Assembly (NCBI GenBank): GCA_022493055.1
Contig: CP092781.1
Coordinates: forward strand, 1,922,001-1,986,000
Direction: 5' to 3'
Source of the DNA: Staphylococcus roterodami
Lineage (GTDB): Bacteria > Bacillota > Bacilli > Staphylococcales > Staphylococcaceae
DNA length: 64,000 nt
A program made the position numbers and the translations under genes. Position 1 is the first letter of the stretch, and every line of letters begins with the position of its first letter. Positions 19,043 to 32,460 of this stretch are shown here, in pieces. Below the pieces are notes generated by a model that was not told the DNA's origin, did no database searches, and saw nothing but the letters and a program-made list of their open reading frames with translations.

Positions 19043-20404
19043 CTATTTCAATTTGAACAACGCAACTGTTTCAACATGTGTTGTTTGTGGAAACATATCT
19101 ACTGGTGTTACCTCTTCTAATTGATACTTTTCAGCTAATAACAAAGCATCACGTTGTTGTGTCGATGGGTTACATGAAATATATACAATTCGTTTTGGTT
19201 CTAATGTGAGCAATGTCTGAATAAACGTTTCATCACAGCCCTTTCTTGGCGGATCAACCATAACAACATCTGGTTTAATTCCATCTGCCTTCCATTTTAA
19301 AATAACTTCTTCAGCTTTCCCACAGACAAAAGTTGTATTATTGCATTGGTTTATAGTCGCATTGTGTTGTGCATCTTCAATCGCAGAAGGAACAACTTCA
19401 ACACCGTAAACATGTTTAGCATGTGGTGCCATGTATAAGCCAATTGTCCCTATACCACAATAAGTATCTAATACGACTTCATTACCTGTTAATTGTGCAT
19501 AATCAATTGCTTTGTTATATAATTTCTCAGTCTGTTCTGAATTGATTTGATAAAAAGATTGATCACTAATTTCAAATGTACTTTCAGATAATTGATCAAC
19601 GATTGTATCTTTACCATATAATGTTATAGATTGACGCCCCATAATAACATTAGAATGGCTATCATTTATATTTTGTTTAATGCTCGTGACGTTAGGAAAT
19701 GCTTGTAACAGTCTCTGTATAACAGCGTCCTTTTGTGGCCACTTTTTACCATTAGTAACGAAAATAATCATCATATCATCAGTATGATATCCGGTTCTAA
19801 CAACTAGATGTCTTATTAGACCTTTTCTTAATTGTTCCTGATAAATGCTAATATTTAATTCATTTAAAATTGATTTAACTACATTCATAACTTCTTGGTA
19901 TTGTGTATCTTGAATCAGGCAACTTTCCATATCAATAATGTCATGGCTTCTTTGACGATAAAAGCCCATAATAACTTGTTCTTGCTGGTTTTTACCAACA
20001 GGAATTTGTGATTTATTTCTATATCTCCATGGATTATTCATACCAATCGTATCGTTGATTGTCACATTTTCAAAATGCGCTTTACGCTGAAATAAATTTA
20101 TTACTTGTTCTTTTTTCATTGCGAGCTGCGCTTCATATGATAAATGTTGAAGTTGACATCCACCACAACGTTCATAATATATACATGGCGGCTCCACTCG
20201 CTGCTCACTTTCTGTATTAACCGTCAGCAATTTACCAATCGCGAAGTTCTTTTTAACTTTTATTACTTTATACTCGATTTGTTCATTGATTAGCGCTTGT
20301 GGGATAAAAATAGGAAACCGATCTATTTTTACGACACCATGTCCTTCATGCGTTAAATCAACTACAGTCCCTGTTTTAATGTCATTTTTAGCTATCGCTT
20401 GCAA
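19043..20404 (-). CDS. rlmD: 23S rRNA (uracil-C5) methyltransferase, RlmD/RlmCD type
   Basis: 453 residues of the TrmA/RumA family. An N-terminal TRAM domain (1-65) is followed by an iron-sulfur ligand set (C-I-Y-Y-E-R-C-G-G-C, near 73-82) and a SAM-binding Rossmann domain (D-T-Y-C-G-I-G-T-I-G near 314). The catalytic loop is D-P-P-R-K-G-C near 383, with the nucleophilic Cys in S-C-N-P-S-T. It methylates U747 and/or U1939 of 23S rRNA; the Gram-positive enzyme can do both. TTG start with GGAGG 7 nt upstream. Confidence 0.93.
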   Translation of the reverse strand: MQAIAKNDIKTGTVVDLTHEGHGVVKIDRFPIFIPQALINEQIEYKVIKVKKNFAIGKLLTVNTESEQRVEPPCIYYERCGGCQLQHLSYEAQLAMKKEQVINLFQRKAHFENVTINDTIGMNNPWRYRNKSQIPVGKNQQEQVIMGFYRQRSHDIIDMESCLIQDTQYQEVMNVVKSILNELNISIYQEQLRKGLIRHLVVRTGYHTDDMMIIFVTNGKKWPQKDAVIQRLLQAFPNVTSIKQNINDSHSNVIMGRQSITLYGKDTIVDQLSESTFEISDQSFYQINSEQTEKLYNKAIDYAQLTGNEVVLDTYCGIGTIGLYMAPHAKHVYGVEVVPSAIEDAQHNATINQCNNTTFVCGKAEEVILKWKADGIKPDVVMVDPPRKGCDETFIQTLLTLEPKRIVYISCNPSTQQRDALLLAEKYQLEEVTPVDMFPQTTHVETVALFKLK

Positions 20405-20423
20405 AATTTTACCTCCAAAATGA

Positions 20424-20460
20424 ACAGGTTAGGAATATAATTATGTGCTTCCTAACCTGT
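20424..20460 (-). terminator. Hairpin just upstream of the rlmD ribosome binding site
   Basis: A perfect 12-bp stem, ACAGGTTAGGAA with TTCCTAACCTGT. It is downstream of dgkB on the minus strand and ends about 10 nt before the rlmD GGAGG. No clear T run follows, so its role as terminator or leader structure is uncertain. Confidence 0.5.
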
Positions 20461-20490
20461 TATCATTTAATTAAATACTTCGATTTATAC

Positions 20491-21432
20491 TTAAGTTAAC
20501 TTTTCATCAACGTGATCGTTATTCATCAATTCTTCATTAACAATATCATTTGGTGCAAAAACATCAATATGACGTTCTAAATTCAAGAAATTAGCTGGTA
20601 ATTTTCCACCATACTCACCATCTACATTTAACTGTAAATCTGTAAATGAAGAAATATTAATTGCTTTGGCCTTTTCGTATATAACTTTTGGATGTTTTGT
20701 ATGTTCACCTCGTGAAGCCAAGGTCATAATATGCCCTAGTTCTGCAAGATTTGATTTTTCAACAATAATTAAAGTAAAGTAGCCATCATCTAATTTCGCA
20801 TCTGGCACTAATTTTTCAAACCCTGCCATTGAATTTGTCAGACCTAAAAAGAATAATAAAGCTTCTCCTTGGAAAACATTACCATCATATTCAATTCTTA
20901 AATCAACAGCTTTCATTTGAGGTAACATTTCGAAACCTTTAATGTAATAGGCAAAAGGACCAACGATTGATTTCAACTTACTTGGGGTTTCGTATGAGAC
21001 TTGAGTCAATTGTCCACCAGCAGCTAAATTGATAAAGTAACGATTATTCATTTTACCTATATCTACTTTAGTAGAATGACCTTCAATGATGACGTCTAAT
21101 GCCCCCATAATGTCGTTAGGTATATGTAAAGCACGTCCAAAGTCATTTACTGTTCCCATAGGAATAACACCTAATTTAGGACGATTGGGTTTTTCTGCAA
21201 TTCCATTAACTACCTCGTTTAAGGTGCCATCTCCACCGGCTGCGATGATTATATCGTAGTTTTCATGCATAGCTCTTTCCGCTTCAAGAGTGGCATCACC
21301 TATTTTTTCAGTTGCATATGCACTCGTTTCATATCCCGCTTTTTCTAATTTTATTAAGGCATCAGGTAAATCTTTTTTAAATTGTTCTTTACCTGATGTC
21401 GGGTTATAAATGATTCTCGCACGTTTCCTCAT
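20491..21432 (-). CDS. dgkB: Diacylglycerol kinase DgkB
   Basis: 313 residues. The diacylglycerol/lipid kinase catalytic domain shows N-P-T-S-G (residues 10-14) and the ATP-binding A-A-G-G-D-G-T-L-N-E-V-V-N-G (near 64-77). G-T-V-N-D-F-G-R follows near 96. DgkB is the soluble essential kinase that recycles diacylglycerol released during lipoteichoic acid synthesis to phosphatidic acid. It shares the strand with rlmD. Confidence 0.95.
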   Translation of the reverse strand: MRKRARIIYNPTSGKEQFKKDLPDALIKLEKAGYETSAYATEKIGDATLEAERAMHENYDIIIAAGGDGTLNEVVNGIAEKPNRPKLGVIPMGTVNDFGRALHIPNDIMGALDVIIEGHSTKVDIGKMNNRYFINLAAGGQLTQVSYETPSKLKSIVGPFAYYIKGFEMLPQMKAVDLRIEYDGNVFQGEALLFFLGLTNSMAGFEKLVPDAKLDDGYFTLIIVEKSNLAELGHIMTLASRGEHTKHPKVIYEKAKAINISSFTDLQLNVDGEYGGKLPANFLNLERHIDVFAPNDIVNEELMNNDHVDEKLT

Positions 21433-21828
21433 ATCTTATCCCTCTACTTAAAATTCATATATTTTATATTAAACGATCTTTTATACGATACAAGTATATA
21501 ACATATGCTTGTATACTTAGTGTAATTTCAACACGCTCTTTTACCTTTATGCTTCGTTCACGACATATCTTTATTTACTTGGGCTACTATGAACATTGTC
21601 CAAATAATGTGATGTCGACTATACTTTGATTGTTATTTTTGATATTCTCTTTTTAAAATGAAGTTGTATATATAAAGTTGTCTTTATACAAAAATGTTTT
21701 ATACCTTTATATTATACAGTTTGCCTTTATATAATTAAAGCTAACGCATTAATAAAATTAATATTTTTACTAATCACATGAACTATGAATAATCGAATAA
21801 ACTCTATAATTTTTGATAGGTATGAAGA
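21433..21828. other. Intergenic region without a visible gene
   Basis: About 400 bp of very AT-rich sequence between the dgkB start and the gatB terminator. I see no open frame with a ribosome binding site and no strong hairpin. It should contain the dgkB promoter. Confidence 0.5.
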
Positions 21829-21864
21829 AACCCTTGATTGCAGCAACATCTGCAATCAAGGGTT
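21829..21864 (-). terminator. gatCAB operon terminator
   Basis: A perfect 15-bp stem (AACCCTTGATTGCAG with CTGCAATCAAGGGTT) directly after the gatB stop codon, followed on the minus strand by TTCTT. Confidence 0.85.
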
Positions 21865-21869
21865 GTTAT

Positions 21870-23297
21870 TTATCTTTTATCTAATTCTTGTTTTAATAGT
21901 TGATTTACTAATTGAGGATTAGCTTGACCTTTTGAAGCTTTCATAATTTGACCAACTAAGAAGCCCATAGCTTTGCCTTTACCATTTTTATAATCTTCAA
22001 CTGATTGTTCATTATTATCTAATGCTTCATTTACAAATTTTAGAAGTGTTGCTTCGTCAGAAATTTGAACTAAGCCATTGTCTTCCATAATTTGTTTAGC
22101 ATCTCCACCTTTAGCTGCTAACTCAGGGAAGACTTTCTTAGCAATTTTACTACTCATTGTTCCATCTTCGATAAGTTTAATCATACCAGCTAAATTTTCA
22201 GGTGTAAGTTTAGTATCTAATAACTCTACTTGGTTTTTATTTAAATACTCATTTACACCACCCATTAACCAGTTCGATGTTAATTTAACATCCGCACCGT
22301 GTTCAATTGTTGACTCAAAGAAATCTGACATTTCTTTAGTCAATGTTAATACATGGGCATCATATGCAGGTAAGCCTAATTCATTTACATATTTAGCTTT
22401 ACGCTCGTCTGGCAATTCAGGGATTGTTTGACGAACTCGTTCTTTCCAAGCTTCATCAATATATAATGGAACGATATCTGGTTCTGGGAAGTAACGATAA
22501 TCATCAGAACCTTCTTTTACACGCATTAAAATTGTTTTACCAGTAGACTCATCAAATCGACGTGTTTCTTGTCCGATTTCTCCACCATTTAACAATTCTT
22601 CTTCTTGACGTTTTTCTTCATATTCTAACCCTTTTCTCACAAAGTTAAATGAGTTCAAGTTTTTCAATTCGGCTTTAGTACCAAATTTCTCTTGACCATA
22701 TGGGCGTAATGAAATATTAGCATCGCAACGTAAAGATCCTTCTTCCATTTTAACGTCAGATACGCCAGTATATTGAATTATTGAACGTAACTTTTCTAAA
22801 TAAGCATAAGCTTCTTTAGGTGAACGAATATCTGGTTCAGATACGATTTCAATTAATGGTGTACCTTGTCGGTTCAAATCAACCAATGAATACTCACCTT
22901 TATGAGTTGATTTACCAGCATCTTCTTCCATATGAAGACGTGTAATACCGATACGTTTTGTTTCACCATCTACTTCAATATCAATGTAACCATTTTCACC
23001 AATTGGTTGATCAAATTGTGAAATTTGATATGCTTTTGGATTATCTGGATAGAAATAGTTTTTACGGTCAAATTTTGATTCTGTCGCAATTTCCATATTT
23101 AGTGCCATTGCTGCACGCATTGCCCAGTCTACTGCACGTTTATTAACAACTGGTAAGACACCTGGATATGCTAAGTCGATAACATTTGTATTTGAGTTAG
23201 GTTCTGCTCCAAAATGTGCTGGTGATGGAGAAAACATTTTTGAGTCCGTTTTTAACTCAACGTGAACTTCAAGTCCTATAACTGTTTCAAAATGCAT
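21870..23297 (-). CDS. gatB: Aspartyl/glutamyl-tRNA amidotransferase subunit B
   Basis: 475 residues. GatB is the kinase/transamidase subunit of GatCAB, which converts Glu-tRNA(Gln), and Asp-tRNA(Asn) where needed, to the amidated form. Landmarks are the N-terminal [20 protein letters not shown], and a C-terminal YqeY-like tRNA-binding tail. The start is the ATG at 23297, 8 nt after AAGGAG; a longer frame begins at a GTG inside that motif. It is the last gene of gatC-gatA-gatB. Confidence 0.97.
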   Translation of the reverse strand: MHFETVIGLEVHVELKTDSKMFSPSPAHFGAEPNSNTNVIDLAYPGVLPVVNKRAVDWAMRAAMALNMEIATESKFDRKNYFYPDNPKAYQISQFDQPIGENGYIDIEVDGETKRIGITRLHMEEDAGKSTHKGEYSLVDLNRQGTPLIEIVSEPDIRSPKEAYAYLEKLRSIIQYTGVSDVKMEEGSLRCDANISLRPYGQEKFGTKAELKNLNSFNFVRKGLEYEEKRQEEELLNGGEIGQETRRFDESTGKTILMRVKEGSDDYRYFPEPDIVPLYIDEAWKERVRQTIPELPDERKAKYVNELGLPAYDAHVLTLTKEMSDFFESTIEHGADVKLTSNWLMGGVNEYLNKNQVELLDTKLTPENLAGMIKLIEDGTMSSKIAKKVFPELAAKGGDAKQIMEDNGLVQISDEATLLKFVNEALDNNEQSVEDYKNGKGKAMGFLVGQIMKASKGQANPQLVNQLLKQELDKR

Positions 23298-23309
23298 GAT
23301 TTCCACTCC

Positions 23310-24767
23310 TTATAATTTTTCATAAACGTCATGTAAATTGTATTGTGTTTCATATTGATAAGCGACACGATATAACGTTTTTTCATCGAATGGTTTACCA
23401 ATGAATTGTAAACCGATTGGTCGGCCATTTGATTGTCCACAAGGAACAGAAATACCAGGTAAGCCAGCTAAGTTTACTGGTGTTGTTAATAAATCATTGG
23501 CATACATTGTCAATGGATCATCAATTTCTTCGCCTAAGTTAAATGCAGTTGTAGGTGTTGTTGGACCAACTACTACATCATAATTTTCGAATACTTTATC
23601 AAAATCATTCTTGATTAATGTTCTAACCTTTTGAGATTTTTTATAGTATGCATCGTAATATCCTGAACTTAATGCAAATGTCCCTAAGAAAATACGACGT
23701 TTAACTTCTTTACCAAAACCTTCAGATCTTGACATTTTATATAATTCTTCTAAAGAATGTGCATCTTTAGAGTGATAACCATAACGAATACCATCAAAAC
23801 GTGAAAGGTTTGATGAAGCCTCAGATGACGCGATAACATAGTAAGATGGGATACCAAATTTTGTATTTGGTAATGACACTTCTTCAACAATAGCGCCTAA
23901 AGATTTTAATGTTTCTACAGCTTTATTAACTGCTTCTTTGACATCCGCTGCTACACCTTCACCTAAATATTCTTTAGGTAATGCAACTTTTAATCCTTTA
24001 ATATCTTTACCGATATCAGATGTAAAATCTACATCTTCAACAGGTGCACTTGTAGAATCATTTGCGTCTAAGCCTGAAATTGCTTCTAATACTAATGCAT
24101 TATCTTTTACATTACGAGTTAATGGGCCAATTTGATCTAATGAAGATGCAAAAGCAACTAATCCAAATCGAGATACGCGACCATAAGTTGGTTTCATACC
24201 TACAATACCGCAATATGCTGCTGGTTGTCTGATAGAACCACCAGTATCTGAGCCTAAACTAAATGGTACTAAGCCTGCTGCAACTGCCGCTGCAGATCCA
24301 CCTGATGAACCACCAGGTACAGCTTTATGATCAAATGGGTTAACTGTCTTTTTGAAATATGAAGTTTCAGTTGAACCACCCATTGCAAACTCATCCATGT
24401 TTAATTTACCGATTAAAACAGCATTTTCACCATGTAGTTTTTCCATTACAGTTGATTCATAAATTGGTACAAAGCCTTCTAACATTTTACTTGCACAAGT
24501 TGTTTCTAAACCATTAGTGATAATGTTATCTTTTATCCCCATAGGAATACCAAATAATTTGCCATCCATTTGGTCCTTAGCTTGTAATTCATCTAACTCT
24601 TGTGCTTTTTTAATTGCATTTTCTTTATCAAGTGCTAAAAATGACTTGATTGTGGGATCTGTCTCTTCAATTGCATCATATATATTTTTAACAACATCAG
24701 ATGGTTTAATTTTTTTATTTTTAATTAAAGTTAATAAATTCTCAACCGATTCGTAACGAATACTCAT
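23310..24767 (-). CDS. gatA: Aspartyl/glutamyl-tRNA amidotransferase subunit A
   Basis: 485 residues, an amidase-signature enzyme that hydrolyses glutamine to supply ammonia. The catalytic Ser-cis-Ser-Lys machinery is visible as K-D-N near residue 79 and [15 protein letters not shown] near 150-165. I start at M-S-I-R-Y-E (24767), directly after gatC; upstream codons overlap gatC and are unlikely to be used. Translationally coupled to gatC. Confidence 0.97.
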   Translation of the reverse strand: MSIRYESVENLLTLIKNKKIKPSDVVKNIYDAIEETDPTIKSFLALDKENAIKKAQELDELQAKDQMDGKLFGIPMGIKDNIITNGLETTCASKMLEGFVPIYESTVMEKLHGENAVLIGKLNMDEFAMGGSTETSYFKKTVNPFDHKAVPGGSSGGSAAAVAAGLVPFSLGSDTGGSIRQPAAYCGIVGMKPTYGRVSRFGLVAFASSLDQIGPLTRNVKDNALVLEAISGLDANDSTSAPVEDVDFTSDIGKDIKGLKVALPKEYLGEGVAADVKEAVNKAVETLKSLGAIVEEVSLPNTKFGIPSYYVIASSEASSNLSRFDGIRYGYHSKDAHSLEELYKMSRSEGFGKEVKRRIFLGTFALSSGYYDAYYKKSQKVRTLIKNDFDKVFENYDVVVGPTTPTTAFNLGEEIDDPLTMYANDLLTTPVNLAGLPGISVPCGQSNGRPIGLQFIGKPFDEKTLYRVAYQYETQYNLHDVYEKL

Positions 24768-24768
24768 C

Positions 24769-25071
24769 TTACGCGTCCTCCTCATTCATGATTGTAGGCA
24801 CTTTAAATTGTCCATCTTCTGTTTCTTTGGCATTTTTCAAAGCTAACTCTTGCGGAATACCTTTGATTGCTTTATCTTCACGTAAAACGTTTTGTAAATC
24901 TAAAACGTGATATGTAGGTTCTACGCCTTCTGTATCTGCGCTATCATTTTGTTTTGCAAAATCTAAAATGCTTTCTAATGTGTTGGCCATTTCTTCCGTT
25001 TCTTCAGGAGAAATTTGAAGTCTTGCAAGATTTGCAATATGCTCAACTTCTTCACGTGTAACTTTTGTCAT
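24769..25071 (-). CDS. gatC: Aspartyl/glutamyl-tRNA amidotransferase subunit C
   Basis: 100 residues, normal for GatC, which wraps around GatA and stabilises the GatA-GatB complex. H-I-A-N-L-A-R-L and the C-terminal L-R-E-D are typical. I start at M-T-K-V-T-R-E-E (25071); an upstream in-frame extension to 25095 consists of the AGGAGG-containing leader. First gene of the operon. Confidence 0.95.
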
Positions 25072-25300
25072 TAATAAAAGCCTCCTTTTATTCATTCATC
25101 ACTAAATTGTATCAAATTTCCAATTAAAAATCTAAGTATTTATGAGGTACAACTTTAATTTCATATAAACTGTATAAACATTATCATTCGTTTTCCAAAT
25201 CATTTTTTATGAAAACAACACTCTTTTAATATTAGACAACCCAATACAATATTATGATTATGCAATTTTAATTATAAAAATTTGCACACACCCAAAAATT

Positions 25301-25315
25301 ACGTAAGCGTTTTCT
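25301..25315 (+). promoter_or_regulatory. Catabolite-responsive element (cre)-like site before putP
   Basis: ACGTAAGCGTTTTCT matches WTGNAANCGNWNNCW at all but one fixed position (C for T at position 2). It lies about 70 bp upstream of a TATAAT at 25386-25391, the likely putP -10. CcpA control of proline uptake would fit known S. aureus physiology, but the position relative to the promoter is inferred. Confidence 0.5.
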
Positions 25316-25437
25316 TTGTTGCTATAAAAGTATTTTCAACTGAATAAATTTAATTTTCCTACTTTTCTAAACTTTTATCTTTATGTATAATGTTTTCATG
25401 TAACTAAATTATAAATTAAATAAAGGGAGTGTTTATC

Positions 25438-26976
25438 ATGCTTACAATGGGGACAGCATTAAGTCAACAAGTTGACGCCAATTGGCAAACCTATATAATG
25501 ATTGGTGTTTATTTCTTAATACTTATTGTTATAGGTTTTTATGGTTATAAACAAGCAACTGGAAACCTAAGCGAGTATATGTTGGGCGGACGTAGTATTG
25601 GTCCATACATCACTGCTTTATCAGCTGGCGCATCGGATATGAGTGGTTGGATGATTATGGGGCTTCCAGGTTCTGTGTATAGTACCGGACTTTCAGCAAT
25701 GTGGATTACAATCGGTTTAACGTTAGGTGCTTACATTAACTATTTCGTTGTTGCACCTAGGCTTCGTGTTTATACTGAATTAGCTGGAGATGCCATTACT
25801 TTACCTGATTTCTTTAAAAACCGCTTAAACGATAAAAATAATATTCTTAAAATTATTTCAGGATTAATCATTGTTGTATTCTTTACTTTATATACACATT
25901 CTGGATTCGTATCAGGCGGCAAATTATTTGAAAGTGCCTTCGGGTTAAACTACCATTTCGGTTTAATTTTGGTTGCTTTCATTGTTATTTTCTATACGTT
26001 CTTTGGTGGTTATCTAGCTGTATCAATTACAGACTTCTTCCAAGGTGTCATTATGTTAATTGCGATGGTTATGGTCCCTATTGTTGCTATGATGAACTTA
26101 AATGGTTGGGGTACGTTTCATGATGTTGCTGCAATGAAACCTACTAATTTAAATTTATTTAAAGGCTTGTCATTCATAGGTATTATTTCACTATTTTCAT
26201 GGGGATTAGGTTATTTCGGTCAACCTCATATTATAGTAAGATTTATGTCTATTAAATCACATAAAATGTTACCAAAAGCCAGACGTTTAGGAATTAGCTG
26301 GATGGCAGTTGGTTTATTAGGTGCAGTTGCTGTTGGCTTAACTGGTATCGCATTTGTACCTGCTTATCATATTAAATTAGAAGATCCAGAAACATTATTT
26401 ATAGTAATGAGCCAAGTGCTCTTCCATCCGCTTGTTGGTGGTTTCTTACTAGCTGCCATTTTAGCGGCAATTATGAGTACAATTTCTTCACAATTACTTG
26501 TAACATCAAGCTCATTAACAGAAGATTTTTATAAATTAATTCGTGGTGAAGAAAAAGCAAAAACGCATCAAAAAGAATTCGTTATGGTTGGACGATTATC
26601 CGTATTAGTTGTAGCTATTGTTGCAATTTCAATCGCATGGAATCCAAATGATACTATTTTAAACCTAGTTGGTAATGCATGGGCAGGCTTCGGTGCATCA
26701 TTCAGTCCACTTGTATTATTCTCACTTTATTGGAAAGGTTTAACACGTGCAGGTGCAGTAAGTGGTATGGTATCAGGTGCCCTTGTTGTTATTATTTGGA
26801 TTGCATGGATCAAACCATTAGCACATATCAATGAAATCTTTGGTTTATACGAAATCATTCCAGGCTTTATTGTAAGTGTTATCGTTACGTATGTTGTAAG
26901 TAAACTTACTAAAAAACCAGGCGCATTTGTAGAAACAGATTTAAATAAAGTTAGAGATATTGTTCGAGAAAAATAA
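25438..26976 (+). CDS. putP: Sodium/proline symporter PutP
   Basis: 512 residues with about 13 membrane helices, a member of the solute:sodium symporter (SSS) family. Helix 2 carries [12 protein letters not shown], and the G-F-G-A-S-F-S-P-L segment is typical of PutP. It is the high-affinity Na+-coupled proline importer, used for nutrition, osmotic stress and virulence in S. aureus. GGGAGTG is 6 nt before the ATG at 25438; a GTG 9 nt upstream overlaps that motif. Monocistronic. Confidence 0.96.
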   Translation: MLTMGTALSQQVDANWQTYIMIGVYFLILIVIGFYGYKQATGNLSEYMLGGRSIGPYITALSAGASDMSGWMIMGLPGSVYSTGLSAMWITIGLTLGAYINYFVVAPRLRVYTELAGDAITLPDFFKNRLNDKNNILKIISGLIIVVFFTLYTHSGFVSGGKLFESAFGLNYHFGLILVAFIVIFYTFFGGYLAVSITDFFQGVIMLIAMVMVPIVAMMNLNGWGTFHDVAAMKPTNLNLFKGLSFIGIISLFSWGLGYFGQPHIIVRFMSIKSHKMLPKARRLGISWMAVGLLGAVAVGLTGIAFVPAYHIKLEDPETLFIVMSQVLFHPLVGGFLLAAILAAIMSTISSQLLVTSSSLTEDFYKLIRGEEKAKTHQKEFVMVGRLSVLVVAIVAISIAWNPNDTILNLVGNAWAGFGASFSPLVLFSLYWKGLTRAGAVSGMVSGALVVIIWIAWIKPLAHINEIFGLYEIIPGFIVSVIVTYVVSKLTKKPGAFVETDLNKVRDIVREK

Positions 26977-26996
26977 ATCATTAGTTTTAACATATT

Positions 26997-27046
26997 AAAA
27001 AGGTACTGCTGTTAATCAAAATTTTGATTAACAATAGTACCTTTTT
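26997..27046. terminator. Bidirectional terminator between putP and camS
   Basis: AAAAAGGTACT and TTAATCAAAAT pair with ATTTTGATTAA and AGTACCTTTTT around a small internal mismatch. T runs are present on both strands, and the two flanking genes converge here. Confidence 0.9.
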
Positions 27047-27048
27047 TA

Positions 27049-28248
27049 TTAATTGCTATAAATATGAACTTGTGGTTCTTTGTCATCTTTTGTTTTACTA
27101 ATTAAAGCACGTGGTTGATTACCATCTTTAATTCGAATTTCATAGTCATCAATTTTATCAAAGTATTTATTCGCCTGTTCAGTCACGTACTGTGTAATAC
27201 CAATCGTTTCAGCTTGTCCATAATAATCTATTGGCAAGTCTACTACTAAACGCTGTGGTTTCTTATCAACAAATTTAACTTTCCCTACTGCTTGTGTGAA
27301 ATTAGAAAAATATGATTGCAAGTTATCATTAAATTGTTTGAAATTATTATTTAAATTTTCATCATAGTCTGCTGCTGTTGATGAAGGCAATAATGCTGAT
27401 TTTTCATTGATATTATGCCATTCATTAAGCTTTGTTTGACTCTTCTCAGCAGTTGCTTGTGTAATAAATTCACCTGGTGTTATTGAATCTTCGCTTGATT
27501 GTTTATAAATTGCAAAATGAATCGGGATATCCTTTAAATCATCGTTTTCACGTAATCGAGATAATATCTCGCTAGCCATTTGTTTTCCTTGCTTTTTAAT
27601 TTCACTATCATCTAATTTCTTACTAAATGTTGGACCATCTTTTTCTTTTTTATAATAGTAAACGCTATTCATAGCCAAACCAATCGTCATACCTTTAATA
27701 TTTTTACCTTTCGTATCTCCACCACCATAAAAATCTTGTTCTAAAATGTTGGATAAATAGGCAGGCGATTTTTCCGCAATCTTTTCAGGATTCGTTTCAC
27801 CTTCATGTGACGGGTTGAGACCTAAGTTCTCATTTGCTTTCTTATCTTTTTTGTCCTTTTCAGACATTTTATCGATTTCTTGTTTTGTATACTTAGGGTC
27901 TAAATAGGCATTGATTGTTTTCTTATCTAAAAATTGACCATCTTGATACAAATACTTATCTGTTGGAAAAACTTCTTTACTTAAATTCAACAAACCATCT
28001 TCAAAGTCGCCACCATTATAACTATTCGCCATATTATCTTGTAAAAGTCCTCTTGCCTGACTTTCTTTAAACGGTAATAATGTACGATAGTTATCACCTT
28101 GCACATTTTTATCAGTGGCAATTTCTTTTACTTGATTTGAACTACTGTTATGCTTTTTGTTATCTTTTCCAGCTTGGTCATCTTTATTATTTCCACAAGC
28201 AGCGAGTATAAAGATTGCTGTAATCAATAATACTAATGTACGCTTCAT
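27049..28248 (-). CDS. camS: CamS sex-pheromone lipoprotein
   Basis: 399 residues. A lipoprotein signal peptide is obvious: Lys/Arg n-region, hydrophobic core, lipobox L-A-A-C with Cys near residue 18. The signal peptide contains A-I-F-I-L-A-A, the peptide described as staph-cAM373, which mimics the enterococcal pheromone inducing pAM373 transfer. The mature protein is Lys/Asp-rich, anchored outside the membrane and of unknown function. I start at M-K-R-T-L (28248). It follows ligA by 12 nt and is the last gene of pcrB-pcrA-ligA-camS. Confidence 0.95.
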   Translation of the reverse strand: MKRTLVLLITAIFILAACGNNKDDQAGKDNKKHNSSSNQVKEIATDKNVQGDNYRTLLPFKESQARGLLQDNMANSYNGGDFEDGLLNLSKEVFPTDKYLYQDGQFLDKKTINAYLDPKYTKQEIDKMSEKDKKDKKANENLGLNPSHEGETNPEKIAEKSPAYLSNILEQDFYGGGDTKGKNIKGMTIGLAMNSVYYYKKEKDGPTFSKKLDDSEIKKQGKQMASEILSRLRENDDLKDIPIHFAIYKQSSEDSITPGEFITQATAEKSQTKLNEWHNINEKSALLPSSTAADYDENLNNNFKQFNDNLQSYFSNFTQAVGKVKFVDKKPQRLVVDLPIDYYGQAETIGITQYVTEQANKYFDKIDDYEIRIKDGNQPRALISKTKDDKEPQVHIYSN

Positions 28249-28260
28249 CGACATACCCCT

Positions 28261-30267
<2,007 letters not shown>

Positions 30268-32460
30268 TTAATCCTCCTTTTTTTCAATTGGGGCAAATTG
30301 CGCTAGTAAACGTTTTGGTCCTTGTGATTTAAAAATAATATCCAATTCTACCGAACCATTTTTCTCATTTACATTACTGACCATGCCTTCTCCCCAGGCT
30401 TTATGCATCACTTTGTCACCTACGTTCCAATCAGATGACGACACTTGTTTTTTCGTTGATGTTGTTCGTTGACTAAAACCACGTTTTGCAAATGGTTTAG
30501 ATTTTGGTTGAATTGTTTGTCGTTTTGAAGTTGAATGATTTTCTAATAATGATTCTGGAATCTCTTTTAAAAATCTCGATGGCATATTTGACTGCGGACG
30601 ACCAAATAACATTCTAGATGTCGCATGTGTGATATATAATATTTCTTCTGCTCTAGTTATTGCTACATAACAAATACGTCGCTCTTCTTGCATTTCATGA
30701 TCATCTTCACTCTTAATCGCTCTAATGTGTGGAAATAATGATTCTTCCATACCCATTATAAAGACTATTGGAAATTCAAGACCTTTTGCAGAGTGCATAG
30801 TCATTAAAGTTACGCCATTTTCAGTATCCGCTTCATCAATATCTGCAACTAAAGATAAATCAGTTAAAAAGTTAATAAGTGACTGTTCTTCTAATGGAGT
30901 ATTTTCTTCATAATCTTGTGGAACAGACATAAATTCATCAATGTTTTCTAATCTGCTTCGAGATTCTAGTGTATTTTCACGTTCAAGCATGTCTCGATAT
31001 CCTGATTTTGTTAATACTTCATCAACTATTTCATGAATTTCTAAAAATTCTTGTTCTTTTATCAAATTCTGAATTAATTCGTAAAAATTAAGACACTCTT
31101 GTGTCACCTTTTTAGATAATCCAATAAAATCAGCTTCACCAAGTGCATCGAACATACTGATATTGTTTTGAACGGCGTAATTTTGAATCTTTTCAACTGA
31201 TGATGGCCCTACGCCACGTTTTGGAACATTTATAATACGTTGCAAACTTATATCATCATTACTGTTGGCTATCATACGCAAGTAACTAAGTAAATCTTTG
31301 ATTTCTTTACGATCGTAGAACTTTTGACCACCAACCATAGTATATGGAATATTTGATTTCATAAATGTTTCTTCAAGCACACGTGATTGTGCATTTGTTC
31401 TATATAAGATTGCCATATCTTGATATTTCTTGCCATTACGCTGATGCTTCATAATTTCACGTACAACATATTCCGCTTCATCACGTTCAGTCATTGCTTC
31501 ATAGTAGTGGATTTTCTCACCACTTGTATTCGCAGTCCATAATCCTTTTGGCTTACGTTCAGAATTATTTTTAATTACTTCGTTTGCCGCGTTTAAAATT
31601 GTCTTTGTTGAACGGTAATTTTGCTCTAAAAAGATTGTTTTCGCTTCTGGATAATCTTCTTCGAAAGATAAAATATTTTGAATATCAGCACCACGCCAAC
31701 CATAGATTGATTGGTCTGAATCACCTACAACACATAAATTTTTAAATTTACTAGCTAATAACTTAACTAATGTGTATTGTGCCTTATTCGTATCTTGGTA
31801 TTCATCTACATGTATATACTGGAATTTATTTTGATAATATTCTAGTACATCTGGTACACGTTCAAATAAATTAATGGTTGTCATGATTAAATCATCAAAA
31901 TCTAATGCTTCATTACGTGATAATTGTCTTTGGTACCCGCTATAAACAGTAGCAACCATTTGTGAATGATAGTCTGTTGCTTCTTTTTGAGCATCTTCAG
32001 GTGTTTTAAGTTCATTTTTCAAATTACTTATTGCTCCAATAAACATACGTGGCTCAAACTTTTTACTATCAATATTTTCATTTTTCAAAACATCTTTAAT
32101 AACAGACTTTTGATCAGTAGGATCAATTATCGTAAAATTACGTTCAATACCGATACGATCCGCATCACGACGTAAAATACGAACACACATAGAGTGAAAT
32201 GTAGACATCCAAATCACTTCTGCTTGATCGCCTACTAGTTTTTGAACACGTTCTTTCATCTCTTTTGCAGCTTTATTAGTAAAAGTAATTGCTAATACGT
32301 TGTATGGTGAGACATCTTTCTCGTCTAATAAATAAGCAATTCGATGTGTTAAAACACGTGTCTTTCCTGAACCAGCACCTGCCATAATTAACAATGGTCC
32401 TTCTGTTGTTTTTACAGCTTCACTTTGTTCTGTATTCATATGATTTAATAACGCATTCAT
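30268..32460 (-). CDS. pcrA: ATP-dependent DNA helicase PcrA
   Basis: 730 residues, a UvrD/Rep superfamily 1A helicase. Walker A is G-A-G-S-G-K-T-R near residue 30, Walker B is D-E-Y-Q-D-T-N near 225, and the [10 protein letters not shown] motif follows. The C-terminal tail ends in a small tudor-like RNA-polymerase-binding domain (W-N-V-G-D-K-V-M-H). It unwinds DNA 3'-5' in repair and plasmid rolling-circle replication. Its ATG overlaps the pcrB stop by 4 nt (ATGA). Confidence 0.97.
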   Translation of the reverse strand: MNALLNHMNTEQSEAVKTTEGPLLIMAGAGSGKTRVLTHRIAYLLDEKDVSPYNVLAITFTNKAAKEMKERVQKLVGDQAEVIWMSTFHSMCVRILRRDADRIGIERNFTIIDPTDQKSVIKDVLKNENIDSKKFEPRMFIGAISNLKNELKTPEDAQKEATDYHSQMVATVYSGYQRQLSRNEALDFDDLIMTTINLFERVPDVLEYYQNKFQYIHVDEYQDTNKAQYTLVKLLASKFKNLCVVGDSDQSIYGWRGADIQNILSFEEDYPEAKTIFLEQNYRSTKTILNAANEVIKNNSERKPKGLWTANTSGEKIHYYEAMTERDEAEYVVREIMKHQRNGKKYQDMAILYRTNAQSRVLEETFMKSNIPYTMVGGQKFYDRKEIKDLLSYLRMIANSNDDISLQRIINVPKRGVGPSSVEKIQNYAVQNNISMFDALGEADFIGLSKKVTQECLNFYELIQNLIKEQEFLEIHEIVDEVLTKSGYRDMLERENTLESRSRLENIDEFMSVPQDYEENTPLEEQSLINFLTDLSLVADIDEADTENGVTLMTMHSAKGLEFPIVFIMGMEESLFPHIRAIKSEDDHEMQEERRICYVAITRAEEILYITHATSRMLFGRPQSNMPSRFLKEIPESLLENHSTSKRQTIQPKSKPFAKRGFSQRTTSTKKQVSSSDWNVGDKVMHKAWGEGMVSNVNEKNGSVELDIIFKSQGPKRLLAQFAPIEKKED

